A model generated the notes under the pieces. It searched no databases. It saw only the letters and a program-made list of their open reading frames with translations, and was not told the origin of the DNA. Positions 33,670 through 46,200 of a DNA stretch of 64,000 bases are shown piece after piece. Numbering within the stretch: the first letter of the stretch is position 1; every line of letters starts with the position of its first letter. The stretch covers positions 236,480,807 through 236,544,806 of the forward strand of contig CM022300.1 in the NCBI GenBank assembly GCA_011799875.1, written 5' to 3'. Origin of the DNA: Thinopyrum elongatum (lineage: Eukaryota > Streptophyta > Magnoliopsida > Poales > Poaceae). A program made the position numbers and the translations under genes.

Positions 33670-35540
33670 CACTTGCATGTGGACTAAATATATGTATGAA
33701 AAGGGTGATTTGATGTTCGAATACCGAATGCACAACTTTGATGTGGCACCTATCGCACAAAGCGCACAGTATTGCTAGTCAGCCACCACCTACGAACCCC
33801 ACTTCGTGTCGGTGGTAAGGGAATCCTAGCTACGAATGCATGCCCCCAGATAGTTAGGTTTGAAATCTCACCCTACCGTAACACAAAACCTATAGGAGTC
33901 CATCATATATATGGTCAAACTTCCCCTTTCACTTCCGGACAAAGGTGCACTGTGTCTCGACCCACAAATGTGTGCTTGTGGCGGGAGATGGGTGAGACCA
34001 CATACGAACCACCTGCGGGTGGCCCTATACTATATGTATGAAAAAGGGTGTGGTGTGATATTTAACTATACCATTCACAACTTTGATGTGGCACGTGTGC
34101 CTCGCAAAATAACCGGACTTCCCCGACCTCACGGAGGTTGCGGGTAGTGCGAAGTACCCCCCCCCCCCCACACACACACACACACGTGTCGGGGGGAGGG
34201 CATCTAACCAAGACGTACTGTAACACGGACCAAACAGAATCCAACTTGATCGTACAACCTCTCTCGCTTGTTGTTGGTCAAAGTGATGGACGTCCACACG
34301 GCCCCGCAAAATGGGCTAGCTTTTCACCGATAAACTCGCGAGGGAGTACTGTCAGAAGACAAAACCCACTCTGTGCATGTGGCCCAATTATGTATGGAAG
34401 TGGTGTGTGTGGTGTTTGAATACGCAATGTGCAAATTTGATGTGGCACCATGCTTTGGAACCATAAAGTCCCCACACTGATCGAGGGTTCATGATGCGTA
34501 GCATGCATGCGCTCAAACTTAATTAGGCCTAAAATGATCGACCTACTACTATACGGTAACACGAACCAAAGAAGAAGAATCCACCCTGGTAACCTTTCTC
34601 GTCGTCGGTCGAAATGATGGACGTCCACGCGGGCCCACAAATATATATAGGCTTGCCGCCCATATATAACCAAGCGAGTGAGAGTGTGCAAAGATAACCA
34701 TTGCATGCATGTGTCCCAAACATATTTATGGAGGTGCATGATGCATGCATATGTGTTGAATTAATACCTAATGCACAACATTGATGTGGTGCATGCGTTC
34801 AAAATCGCTCAGGCCCCCAGATAGAGCAAGAGGTTCATGATGTGTCGTGTGCTCGCCCCCCCCCCCCCCCCCCCTCGATCCAGCGGGATGGATTCATGTG
34901 TACACATGCGCTATTATATATGTAATCTCACCTATATCGCGAGACAAGCAAAAAATTAATCCCCTCCTAAGTCAAAATAATTAACCTCTCTCGTTGTCGG
35001 TGAAAGTGATGGACCAAGCGGGCCGACAGATGGAAGCATCGCCGATAACCACGTGAGTTAGTGCCACAGGACAACCACCATCGCTTGCATGTGTGCCAAA
35101 ACATATATATATGGAGAGGTGTATGGTTGTGATGTTTTGAATACCTAATGCACAACCTTTGATGTGGCATTTGCCTCAAAAACTGCAAAGTCCCCACACA
35201 GAGTGAGGTTCATATGTGACACCTAGTATATGTTGGTCCCATCTCCCCTTCGACATGTACTATATATATATATATACTCCTACACTAGCTAACACAGCCC
35301 TAAAAGAATTAATCCTCCGTGTTCGTCAAATGTGCCTCTCTCTCTCGTTGGGTCAAAGTGATGGAGGACGACCTCTTGCGGGCCCACGGATGGAAGCGCC
35401 GCACGCGAGTGAGTTCCTATAGGGCAACCACCGCCTGCATGGTATTGCGTGGTGTTTGAATACCATTGCACAACTTTGATGTGGCACCTGCCTCGGGAAT
35501 CGGAAAGTTCCCACATGGAGCGAGGTTATGACACACACAT
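33670..35540. repeat. Degenerate tandem array, about 350-bp unit, five to six copies
   Basis: Each unit holds, in order, ATATATATGGA or ATGTATGAAA, GTTTGAATAC, CACAACTTTGATGTGGCAC, a CGGAAAGTTCCCAC-like block and CTCTCTCGTTGT...GTCAAAGTGATGGA then CGGGCCCACA. Copies of TTTGATGTGGCAC lie near 33740, 34085, 34440, 34785, 35160 and 35480. Identity between copies is low, so the array is old. Short ORFs here all come from the repeat and are not genes. Confidence 0.75.
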
Positions 35541-36436
35541 CCCGCACCACCACCTCCACTCTGAGGCATTTCAAACTTTTTCTGCAGTGAACATGTGAAC
35601 AAAGGAGTGTCGTGTTAAAGTTTGAAAAAAAACAGAGATCATTCGACCTGTTTTATACATTTATTGATTTCCTAGGGGTTTAATGTTCAAAAATCAAATT
35701 TGAGCTACATGTGCACCAAAATGGATTGCAAAATCATATGTGTGTCCCTCGGTGCATGTTTCCCCATGAAAGAAATTTCAAAACATTGAGAATATTGATT
35801 TTTAAAATTCAGTAAATCCAAAACTTAGTTGAAATTCATGAAACTTATCGTGGTGTCATATATGGACACCGATAGACTATGATATTGTATTTTTCATCAA
35901 ATTTGAGACAAGTTTTGATATAATCTACTTACAAACAAGAGATTGTTAATAAGTGGCAACCAATAACTCATACGGAATATTTATTCAGACCATGTGTGTT
36001 AGACCGTGCCATGCTTCGGTTAAGCAGTAAAGCGGCAGAATGAATCATCAAAAAACAAAAAAAAATATGTGCCACGCGCCCCATGTGGCGTGCGAGCAGG
36101 CGTGAGTTGACGAGACGCATACGAGTAGTCTGCCGCGTAGGCAGACCGGGAGGCGTGCGTGCAGGCGTGTGAATTGACGGGAGGCGTTTTCGCTGCGTAG
36201 TGTCACCGGGAGGCATGCGAGTAGCTGTGTGAAATGATGGTATAGGAATGCCAGAAGTCCGCCGCGCAGGCTCACCGGGAAGCGAGACAGCCTTTGACCG
36301 CCGCCCGCCTCGCTCCCACTGGTCCGTATTAATGGCGCGCCCGAGCGGCCGCACCCCCCCATCCTTGCCACACACACAATCCTCTCTCTCCGCCCGCATC
36401 CTTGACGCCGCTCTCAGTCCTCAAAGCCGTCAGTGT
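35541..36436. other. CACTA interior upstream of the F-box remnant, no gene seen
   Basis: AT-rich to about 36050, then GC-richer with three imperfect direct repeats of GGCGTGCGAGCAGGCGTG-type sequence (36085-36230). This could be the promoter and leader region of the F-box gene. No clear TATA box. Confidence 0.35.
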
Positions 36437-37196
36437 ATGAGGATGTCGCCGAAGCGCCCCATCGGAGGGAGTGGCGACGCCGGGGCTGCTGAAGCACCGG
36501 AGCACGGCGTGAATATGGAGACAGAGGTTTCCGTTGCCGCCGACGAGGTGGAGAACGAGGCTGCCAACAAGCGGAGGCGGGTTGAGAAAGAACCGCAAGC
36601 GACTCCAGCAGGCCTAGACTTCATCAGCAGCCTCCCCGATGATATGTTGACAGTCATCATATCCCTCCTCCCAATCAAATATGGGGCGAGGACAACCGCC
36701 CTTTCCCGGCGGTGGCGCCCCCTATGGCTCTCCACCCCTCTCGACCTCCTCGACGCCCATGAGCTCTGCCATGGCTATCGCAAAAGCTTGGATGTGTTCT
36801 CCCTGATCCTCGGCAGTCACCATGGCCCAATCAGAGGCCTTATCACGGGCAAGTTCCGTTCCAACGGCAAGGACCGAGCCAAGCTTGACGAGTGGTTCCG
36901 ATCCCCCACCCTAGATCAGCTCGAGGAGCTCAGTTTTAATGATGGGCATATGCGCTCGCTGCCAACGTTCGCGCTCCGCTTCGCACCCACGCTGCGCCTC
37001 GCCAAGTTCATGAACTGTCATCCCCCCCCCTTTATGACACGCCCGCTCTATTTCTACCACGACTGAAGCACCTTGAGCTCGTCGCCGTCTACATCCCCAA
37101 GGATGACATGGAGCGCCTGCTCCGCAGTTGTACTGCACTCGAGTTCCTTCGTCTTCAGGCGATGAATTGGTCGAGTAGCTTCCACATCATTTCCCC
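36437..37196 (+). pseudogene. F-box protein gene remnant (F-box/LRR type), truncated and frameshifted
   Basis: From the ATG at 36437 the frame has a charged N-terminus with a KRRRVEKE nuclear-type basic stretch. An F-box follows at residues about 61-100 (FISSLPDDMLTVIISLLPI, then TALSRRWRPLW). The start of an LRR/FBD region comes next (LDQLEELSFNDGHM, LRLAKFMNCH). At a nine-C run (37022-37030) the frame shifts and continues as LPRLKHLELVAVYIP and LLRSCTALEFLRLQ. It ends abruptly at about 37190-37196, where Tat gag sequence begins with TTTCCCCCTG-type overlap. F-box proteins are substrate adaptors of SCF ubiquitin ligases. The copy is a captured or transposed grass gene, now dead. Confidence 0.75.
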
Positions 37197-38884
37197 CTGA
37201 TGTTGGATGGAACGGCTCGCACTTGGTTGAAGGGGCTCCCTGCCAACTCCATTGGGTCATGGGCCGAGTTAAAGGCCCGGTTTATCCAGAATTTCAAAGA
37301 CATGTGCAAGCAGCCTATGTCAATTGTGGATCTGGATGCCTGTGTCCAAGAAGAGGGTGAGTCCACAACCCATTGGGTGCGCTGGGTTTCGACCATCTTA
37401 CATTCATCGGATCGCATCAATGCCGGTTCAGCGGTCAAATGTTGGAGAAGAATTGTCGGTTTACGCCTCTTAAGCAGAAGTTGGGTCGGCTCAAGCGCCA
37501 CTGCAATGACATGAGAGAGCTGATGACAGCTCTAGTTAAGTACGCTGACTCTAATGGTACCAAGGACCCCGAGTATGATGATGACAAGCCGGGAAAGGGA
37601 AAGAAGAGCAGCAGCACCAGAGGACAGCAGCATAATCCGGCGAATCAGGGAGGCAATGGTAAGCGCAAAGCTGATAATAGTTTGGAATTTGTGGCTAACA
37701 CCAACGCACAGAATAATGGCCAGCGTCATAAAGGTAAACCGCCCCCACGGGCCGGAGGGTCAGGCTTTAATCTTGAGCAGATGCTAAATCAGCCCTGCAC
37801 AAGGCATGGGACGTGAGAGAGACCGTCTGGCCACCTCTGGAAGGATTGCTACATCATGAAGGAGTATAAAAATTCTAATCTTTTTCAAGACAATCATGGA
37901 CCGGGTGGTGGTTCAGGGTCCGGTTCTCATGGGCCGGGTTACGACGGTGGCGGTTCTAGTTCTGGATTCCAAGGTAATCAGGGCAATCAAGGCAATCAAG
38001 GTGGCTACCATCAACAGTCAGGTCAGGGGAATCAGCAGCAGCAATCTGGGTATCAGAGTAACCCAAAGCAGTTGAGTAGTGGGCAGTACCACGTCTTAAC
38101 CACAAATTTATGCAAACGGGATCAGAAGCTTCATAAAAGGGCAGTGAACGCCGTTGAACCGGCGGTTCCCCGTTACTTGCGCTGGTCTGAGCAGCCCATC
38201 GTGTGGAGTCGGGAAGATCACCCGCCCCGGGTTGATAATCCGGGTCACCTAGCATTGGTGGTTGCACCCCAGGTTGGAGGGTATAAGTTTACCAAGGTAC
38301 TCATGGACGGAGGGAGCAGCATCAATATCCTTTATTACGAAACTTTCCGTCGCATGGGGTTGACAGATAAAAATCTTAAACCATCGAATACAGTTTTCCA
38401 TGGTGTGGTGCTTGGTAAGTCGGCGTACCCTGTTGGTAAGATAGCTCTGGAAGTTCTCTTTGGAGATGATCATGATTCTAGGTCAGAGACATTGACCTTT
38501 GAAGTAGTCAAAATTCATAGCCCGTATCACGCTTTGTTTGGACGGCCGGCATATGCCAAGTTCATGGCACGGCCTTGTTATGTTTATCTGCAGCTCAAGA
38601 TGCCGGGTTACAAGGGGACCATCACAGTACATGGGAGCCGAAGGATAGCCTTGGAATGTGAAGAGGGTGATGCGGCTTATGCTAAGTTGGTTTGTGCAAC
38701 GGAGGAGTTAAAATTTTACAAGGACAATGTTGATCCGGCGGATATGACGTCTTTGAAAAAGCCAACTACAGAGCATGATCCGGTTTTGAAGTTTAAATCG
38801 GCAGATGACACTAAGATGGTTGATTTTGTTCCTGGCGATTCATCCAAGCAGTTCAGCTTCAGTGCTAATATGGATCCGAAATAG
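37197..38884 (+). pseudogene. Tat gag (C-terminal part) and protease region
   Basis: It begins LMLDGTARTWLKGLP, the conserved part of plant retrotransposon gag, then SWAELKARFIQNF and ELMTALVKYA. A Gln/Gly/Asn-rich linker follows, then a degenerate zinc knuckle (CTRHGT, stop, ERPSGHLWKDC). The protease lies near 38230-38560 with VLMDGGSSINILY as the active-site region. A frameshift near 37430 and stops at 37814 (TGA, likely from CGA) and 38882 (TAG, likely from CAG) interrupt what is otherwise one frame with the RT ORF. Both stops look like C-to-T changes. Confidence 0.85.
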
Positions 38885-41800
38885 GAAAGCGCGCTCATCG
38901 AGTTCATCCGTGAGAACTGGGACATCTTTGCATGGAAACCTTCTGACATGCCAGGTGTACCGAGGGAACTCGCTGAGCACACTCTCAATATTGATCCCAA
39001 GTTTAAACCGGTCAAGCAGTTTCTTCGTCGTTTCAATGAAGAAAGGCGTAAGGCCATTGGTGAGGAGGTAGCCCGGCTCTTGGCGGCTGGGTTTATTGTT
39101 GAAGTTTTTCATCCTGAGTGGTTGGCTAACCCGGTGCTGGTACTTAAGAAGAACGGCACTTGGCGCATGTGTGTGGACTACACGGATTTAAACAAGGCTT
39201 GTCCGGCTGATCCTTTTGCTCTCCCTCGTATTGATCAGATTATTGATGCTACGGCAGGTTGTGAGCGTTTGAATTTTTTAGATGCTTATTCTGGTTATCA
39301 TCAGATCAAGATGGCAGTTAAGGACCAGGAGAAGACAGCTTTCATAACTCCCTTTGGAGCCTTCTGCTATGTGTCTATGCCTTTTGGGCTCAAGAGTGCC
39401 CAGGCGACTTACCAGCGATGTGTGCAGAATTGTCTTCATAATCAGATTGAACGCAATGTTCATGCTTATGTGGATGATATTGTGGTGAAATCCAGAAAGG
39501 AGACATTGATAGACGACTTGAAGGAAACCTTTGATAATCTCCGAGTTTATAAGATGATGCTTAATCCGTCCAAGTGTGTTTTTGGTGTGCCGGCGGGCAA
39601 GCTGTTGGGCTTTCTGGTGTCTAACAGGGGCATTGAAGCTAATCCGGAGAAGATCAAAGCCGTTACTTCTCTGGCTAAACCGGTGTGTATCAATGATGTT
39701 CAACGTCTGGCGGGGCGTATTGCGGCGCTAAGCCGGTTCATAAGCCGCCTCGGTGAGAAGGCCATCCCTTTGTATCAGATGATGAAAAAGATAGATGACT
39801 TCGTCTGGACTGACGCTGCTAATGAGGCATTTGAGGCGCTTAAGAAGCAGCTGGCTGAGCCGCCGGTCCTAGCTGCACCCGTTGATAAGGAGCCGCTGTT
39901 GTTATATGTGGCTGCTAATAGCCGGGCTGTCAGTGTGGCTATTGTGGTTGAAAGGAAAGAGGTAGGCAAGGAATATCCGGTTCAACGGCCGGTTTATTAT
40001 ATCAGCGAAGTGCTTATTGAGTCTAAGCAGAGATACCCACATTGGCAGAAGCTTGTATATGGGGTTTTCATGGCAAGCCGGAAGCTTAAGCAATATTTTC
40101 AGGGTCACCCCATTACTGTGGTTAGCTCTGCTCCTTTAGGAGATATCATACAAAACAGGGAAGCAACAGGCCGGGTTGCCAAATGGGCCATTGAATTTGG
40201 GCCTCATGGTTTGAAGTATATGCCTCGCACGGCCATCAAGTCTCAAGCACTGGTGGATTTCATCAATGACTGGACAGAGCTGCAGATGCCTGAGGAAAAA
40301 CCAGATAACACGTATTGGACTATTCACTTTGATGGGTCCAGGCAATTGGAGGGCTCGGGGGCTGGAGTTGTGCTTGCTTCCCCTCGAGGTGATAAATTTT
40401 GTTATGTTCTCCGTTTGATGTTCCCTTGTACTAACAATGCAGCTGAATATGAGGCCTTGCTCCACGGTCTTCGGATGGCTAAGGAGATGAACTTAAGCTG
40501 GGTAAGGTGCTTTGGTGACTCAGATTTGGTGGCTCAACAAGTCTCTGGTACTTGGGATTCTAAGGATCCCCTCATGGCGGCTTATCGACGAGAGGTGGAT
40601 GTTATTGCTGGTCACTTCAAGGGTTATCAAGTTCAGCATGTTGATCGAAGGAAAAATGAAGAGGCTGATGCCTTAAGCCGGTTGGGTTCTCAACGTAAAC
40701 TGGTGCCACCTAATGTCTTTCTTGACGTTTTGCATAACACATCGGTCAAGTTACCTACAGAGGAGGATTTGGCTATTCCTGACCCGGAAGCTCAGTTGGT
40801 GGCGGCTCTTCATGTTATTCCTGATTGGACAGTTCCATATTTGGCATATATGACCCGGGGCGAGTTACCTGAGGATGAAACCTTGGCCAGGCAAATAGCC
40901 TGGCGGTCCAAGTCAATGACAATTGTCAATGGAGAACTGCACCATTGCAGTGTTACCGGGGCGTTTCAGCGTTGTGTTTCTCCTGAAGAAGGCTGTGAGA
41001 TTCTGCGTGAGATCCATGAAGGAGATTGTGGTCACCACGCTGGCTCTAAATCTCTTGTAGCCAAGGCTTTTCGTCACGGTTTTTATTGGCTGATGGCTCA
41101 TGCTGATGCTGAGGACTTGGGCAAAAAATGTGACGGTTGTCAGAAGTTTTCATGTCGAGCTCATGTTCCGGCTCAGGAGTTGAGAATGATTCCAATCACT
41201 TGGCCATTTGCAGTTTGGGGGCTTGATATGGTTGGACCTTTTAAGAGGTCCAAGGATAAGAAGACCCACCTCTTGGTGGCGGTTGATAAATTCACTAAGT
41301 GGGTAGAGGCAGAGCCAGTCAGTAAGTGTGATGCAGCAACGGCGGTTCAATTCATGAAGAAGGTGATCTTCCGTTTTGGCTTTCCACACAGCATTGTAAC
41401 AGACAATGGCACTAATCTCTCCAAGGGTGCTATGAAAGAATTTTGTCAACGTGAGCATATCCGGCTTGATGTATCGTCGGTGGCTCACCCCCAATCTAAT
41501 GGTCAAGTTGAGAGAGCTAATCAAGAGATCCTGAGAGGCATCAAGCCCCGGCTTATGGTTCCCTTACAGAGGATGCCGGGTTGTTGGGTAGAGGAGTTAC
41601 CCTCGGTGCTATGGAGCATCAACACGACGCCCAACAGATCTACGGGCTACATGCCTTTTTTCATGGTTTATGGAGCAGAGGCGGTTCTCCCCAATGACAT
41701 CCGTCACGACTCACCCCGGGTGGCGGCTTACGTTGAAGCTAATAATGAAAAGGCACGTCGGGATGCACTTGACCTGTTAGACGAGGCGCGTGGTCTCGCA

Positions 41801-42148
41801 ACGGCTCGTTCGGCGATTTACCAGCAAGATCTATGTCGTTATCATAGCCGCCGGGTCAGGACCAGAACCTTTCAAGAAGGCGACTTAGTGCTCCGGCTTA
41901 TCCAGGATCAGACGGATATGCACAAGTTATCTCCACCTTGGGAAGGACCCTTTGTGGTCAGCAAGAATCTGAACAACGGGTCATACTACCTTATTGATGT
42001 TCGAGACCATAAGGACTCACGCACGTCGGAGGAAGAGACTCGTCGGCCGTGGAATATTGCTCATCTTCGGCTTACTACACCTGAGCCATTGGCTCTTCTG
42101 ATGTACATATTCTTGACAATGTATATATTAAACCGGCACCCCTGCTAA
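38885..42148 (+). CDS. Tat pol: reverse transcriptase, two RNase H domains, integrase (long open frame)
   Basis: An open frame of more than 1,066 codons (first ATG 38948, same frame as the upstream protease). The reverse transcriptase has GTWRMCVDYTDLNKACP, MPFGLKSAQATYQR and YVDDIVVKS. The Ty3-type RNase H follows at 39780-40130. A second, archaeal-type RNase H spans 40306-40680 with HFDGSRQLEGSGAG, NNAAEYEALLHGL and DSDLVAQQVSG. The integrase has an H-H-C-C finger (HEGDCGHHAG...CDGCQKF) and D-D-E core residues in LDMVGPFK, VTDNGTNL and GQVERANQEI. The C-terminal GPFVV-type fold follows. All catalytic motifs are present, so loss of activity comes from gag and LTR damage rather than from pol. 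Confidence 0.9.
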   Translation, partial: ESALIEFIRENWDIFAWKPSDMPGVPRELAEHTLNIDPKFKPVKQFLRRFNEERRKAIGEEVARLLAAGFIVEVFHPEWLANPVLVLKKNGTWRMCVDYTDLNKACPADPFALPRIDQIIDATAGCERLNFLDAYSGYHQIKMAVKDQEKTAFITPFGAFCYVSMPFGLKSAQATYQRCVQNCLHNQIERNVHAYVDDIVVKSRKETLIDDLKETFDNLRVYKMMLNPSKCVFGVPAGKLLGFLVSNRGIEANPEKIKAVTSLAKPVCINDVQRLAGRIAALSRFISRLGEKAIPLYQMMKKIDDFVWTDAANEAFEALKKQLAEPPVLAAPVDKEPLLLYVAANSRAVSVAIVVERKEVGKEYPVQRPVYYISEVLIESKQRYPHWQKLVYGVFMASRKLKQYFQGHPITVVSSAPLGDIIQNREATGRVAKWAIEFGPHGLKYMPRTAIKSQALVDFINDWTELQMPEEKPDNTYWTIHFDGSRQLEGSGAGVVLASPRGDKFCYVLRLMFPCTNNAAEYEALLHGLRMAKEMNLSWVRCFGDSDLVAQQVSGTWDSKDPLMAAYRREVDVIAGHFKGYQVQHVDRRKNEEADALSRLGSQRKLVPPNVFLDVLHNTSVKLPTEEDLAIPDPEAQLVAALHVIPDWTVPYLAYMTRGELPEDETLARQIAWRSKSMTIVNGELHHCSVTGAFQRCVSPEEGCEILREIHEGDCGHHAGSKSLVAKAFRHGFYWLMAHADAEDLGKKCDGCQKFSCRAHVPAQELRMIPITWPFAVWGLDMVGPFKRSKDKKTHLLVAVDKFTKWVEAEPVSKCDAATAVQFMKKVIFRFGFPHSIVTDNGTNLSKGAMKEFCQREHIRLDVSSVAHPQSNGQVERANQEILRGIKPRLMVPLQRMPGCWVEELPSVLWSINTTPNRSTGYMPFFMVYGAEAVLPNDIRHDSPRVAAYVEANNEKARRDALDLLDEARGLATARSAIYQQDLCRYHSRRVRTRTFQEGDLVLRLIQDQTDMHKLSPPWEGPFVVSKNLNNGSYYLIDVRDHKDSRTSEEETRRPWNIAHLRLTTPEPLALLMYIFLTMYILNRHPC

Positions 42149-43298
42149 AGCAGGGCCTCTGTCGTCTTTTCTTAATGAGTTTTTGGTTACTTGGGGGCTT
42201 CCGGCTTATGAGCGAAGTTATGACTACCCTTTGAACCGGCTTACAAGCCAACTGAAAAAAAAACTTGGGGGCTTGCTACCCAGGTTAAAGGTACCAAAGA
42301 GAGTCTGTTGCAAAATCACAGCTCAAACATAGGTGCCCCTTGAGCACAGCTCAAAAATATTACTTGGGGGCTCCTTGATTCTAAAGAACAAAGAGTTTGT
42401 ATAACCCTTGTAATAGGCTTAAAAGCCAGGCTTGGAAGCCAGGTGTATTCACCTAAAACCCTGGGTTATCCTGCCTTTTTAAGTAAGCCACTCCGCCCAA
42501 GTATTCCTGGAATGACCCGCCGAACGTTTGACAAGTCAATCTTATACAGACCCTGAACTTGTCAAAGTTAAAACGACGATTGGTTATGTGAGGTCCATCT
42601 TATAAGGTTTGTATATAGGTTTAACTCAGTGGTTGTGCGGCCCGTGAAAGCACTCGATTTTCGGCCTGGCAGCCCATGAAAAGCCTCGTTTTTCGTTTGT
42701 TTTATTCCATAGTTTTTTGAGGTTTATTTGATGAGGCTTATAATGCTTTATGATCATAATTCATCCGGTGTTTATTAACCCGGCCTGGCTTTTGACTATA
42801 AGTCGCCAGTATGAGATAAGATAATATCCGGTGTTTATTAACCCGGCCTAGTTTTGTTCATAAGCCAAGCAATCTATGATAATTACCAGTGCTCAAAGTT
42901 TGGGTTCTCCCCCTTACTACACCGGTTTGGTAAACCAACAGTGTGATCAAATATCACAGGTATGATATATTTCAAATTTGGTTATTCTGAAATTCCAGCC
43001 TTGGGTATAAGCTATGTTAGTTTCCATGGTTTTTTATTGGGCGTTATGACCCGTCCAGCGGTAAACCGCCAGGACACTTTTAATCCGTTGCATGCAGGAG
43101 CAGATTCCACATTGTTAATATTATAAGCATAAGGGGCATATCTTAACATGGTGGATTAGCAGTGTCATGCAAAGTAAATATGCATGATGGCATAGCAGAA
43201 CAAGAGTTTAAGCTAGCCTATTACAAGGCGTTTGGTGCCCAAAAGAATAATTGTTTTAACAAGTCTTGGAGAAAGCAGCTGCTAAACCGGCCTCCGGT
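42149..43298 (+). other. Tat element spacer between pol and the antisense gene
   Basis: No gene. It contains direct repeats of CTTGGGGGCT and of TATCCGGTGTTTATTAACC plus CGGCCT-type words (42760-42860). The repeated GGGGGCT words resemble purine tracts. It would form the shared 3' region of sense and antisense transcripts. Confidence 0.5.
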
Positions 43299-46200
43299 TT
43301 ACGAGTCCTGGCCTGGCTGACTTGAAGGTTGCAGATCGTCCAGCGCCGATTCATCTTCCTCCTCTCTACCCAGTGGCTGGAAGTCAATGGTGGTCCAATC
43401 AATCCCAGTTAAGGCCTTGAATACAGCTTCATCACTTATAAGTGTGGAGGGGTCAACATCAGGGGCATAGGTATGCTTACGGATTGGAGGAATAAGATTT
43501 GGAGCGTCATAAGTTGGCGCGTTAACTCTCTTGTTGTTGGCATCATAAATCGACTGATAATGTGAAAGATCAGTTTCTTCAGCCAATTGGCTAGCCAATG
43601 GGCGCATTTCCCTCGTCAAGGCTCTGAGGTCATCGTTATTAAACTTTGACCCGTCCTCCTTTATGCTCGGGTAGCCGTTTCCCACATCGGCCGGATCAAG
43701 ATCAGATATCCAAGCTTTGGCCCGAGTCAGTGCAGTAAGAGCACCCGCCCTGGCAGCTGACTTCTTTAGCTCTTCAAACCGTGCAGGCATCATCGCCAGC
43801 CTTTCCAACGTCTCCTTGATCAAGGTTGGGGGCGGTTTATTATGGGAAGCTGCGCAGATAACCCGTTGTACGCCAGTATATAATTGCTCTATAAGTGTTA
43901 GGCGGCTTTCAGTTTTTGCCGCATATCTGAGCCAAGATGAGCAATGCGAGTTCCTGCATCATCAAAAACATCGGTAAACCGGCAGTCTCTTACATAATAC
44001 ATGTTCAAAGCTTATGAAGAAGTTATTTACCAAATACGGCAGCGGTCATGGCATTTATTTGTTGTTTCAAGCCAGTCAGCTCCTCAGCTACCGGATTAAG
44101 GGCAGCCTCAGCATCCTCAGCCCTCTTCAGCAGAGTTGATTTTTCTGTATCCCAACCTGCCCGCTCGTTCTTAAAGCTCTCCTTCAGTTTTTCCATTGCT
44201 ATTAAGGCACTGGTCAGTTCTTCCTTGGCTTTGGAGGTCTCGGCTTGTTGCGACTTGATATTTTCTTGAACGCGATTTGAGATTCCTTCTTGTTAAGATC
44301 AGCCTGCAAGAGACATGTAATTAATCAGATAGCAGTGCATATTCAAAGTCCCAAGCACATAACAAGTAATATACTTGGCACTTAGGGGCTAATGTCTATT
44401 GCTTCTTATCAAAAAAAAAATTACAAGTCCCAAGCACATAACAACTATCAGCTTGATAGTCAACCGGATTATAAAGGTCCTAAGTAAGAATTTTGAGCCT
44501 TACAGCATAATTAGTCTCAACCTAACATATTTGTTAAGTTGACCCTTGGGGGCTACACAGGCGAAATTGAAGAGTTATTATTCTAAAGTCCCGGTTCATA
44601 TTGACATTATAAACCGGCCCTTGCGGGCTATTGGAGTTGATCTATATGGTTCTTGAAAGTTTGCAGAACATTCTATTCTTTTATGTCCAGTAAACTTGGC
44701 GGCTAAGGGAAGAATATTTATGCAGAGTTAACAGCATTTACCTCATATCGCTTCTTCATCATGTTCAGTAAACCGGCCTCATAATCACGGCTTGTGTGCA
44801 AATGGTTTAAAAACCCAGAATGAATATCTTGGGCGCTGAGGTGGGCATAGCTTGCCAAGTCCACCTTCCACTTGCCCTTGTAACCAGCAGAAAATTCTTC
44901 TTTGGCACTATGTTTTGACAGAGCAGTGGGGTTGCCTGGGGCTGTACACCCGACACCGGTAACTACAACATCGTCGGCTTTATCATCAGCAACCTTAGTT
45001 GGGCTTGGCGGTTTATCAGCATGACCCATTGGATCAATCTCCATCTGTTCAACAAAGGTTTCATGATCTTGCGGTGGCGGATCATCAAGAATAGCTTCAG
45101 TATTTGTTTCAAACTGTTCCGGGTTCTTTTCCGGATCAGTTGGTGCGCTGTCATCAGCCGGTTTGTTCAATTTAGCCTTTTTACTGGGTCTGCCTTGGTT
45201 CTGACAGAGATGCAAATAACAGGTTAGTATAATGATCAAGCATAAGGTATAAGGGGTTAGTTAAAAATGCTCACCCAGGAACAGTTTTGAGGGTTGGAAT
45301 TTGTGTCCCTGTGGACTCGCCAGAGGATGAATGGGAAGTTCCCTGATAGTTTGAATCAGACGGATTAAGAGGTTGTCGGAAATAACCCGCCTTGGGATAA
45401 GATATGTCAGAAATAGAAGAGACCTCTGGGCGGCGTTTACGAACTGGCGAGTTCGGTAAACCGGAAGAAGTGACCACATGGCCGCTATGCCGGGTTGTGC
45501 GGCGAGCTTCGTGTTGCTGCTTCTTCAGAAGAAAGTTTGGATCCAAGTAAGCTAGGGGGTGAGAAAATCTTATTTTCCGGCTTGCTTGTCGGGTTTTCTG
45601 TGTGGGCAGAGGTTCTGAACCGAATGAGAGAATAGTTACCTCTACGTCATTTGCGCGGCTAGCTTCTGCGTCGTCCTAATAAAAATCATCGTCAATGAGA
45701 TGTATGAAAAAAGAGCCAAGTGAATCAAGTTCTACCTCTGACTCCGGATTATCATCGTCAATGTTTAACTCGGTAGGCTCGGTGTTTTTCTTCTTAGCGG
45801 GCTTCTTGTTGACCTTGGTCTTGACACGAAGTGTTTTGGCCGGTTTATCCTGCGGTTTCTTCTTCCAGAACAGATCATCACCCTGTTTAAAGATTAAAAA
45901 GATCATAAAGGAGTATTAAGAATATGGATTAAAGCAGGAGTGGGGCAATTCTTACAGCTGGCGGTTTATTTGAAGCGCAGAAAGGACTAAGTCCTGTTTT
46001 GCTACAGTCGGTCACCGGTTCATCCAACATCTTCTTGACAGATTCAGTAATTTCAGCATCAGTCAGCTGAATATCAGTGTGGCGTTGAGGGTCTTTCACA
46101 TCCCCTGTGTACTCACACATTAAACCGAGGCGATGGCTTAAAGGCAAAATCCTCCAAGATACCCAGCAACGGACAAAATCAATCCATGTCAAACCGTTTG

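Noticed and set aside
34861..34875. Long C homopolymer
   Set aside because: Could be biological or a sequencing artefact. No feature can be supported from it.
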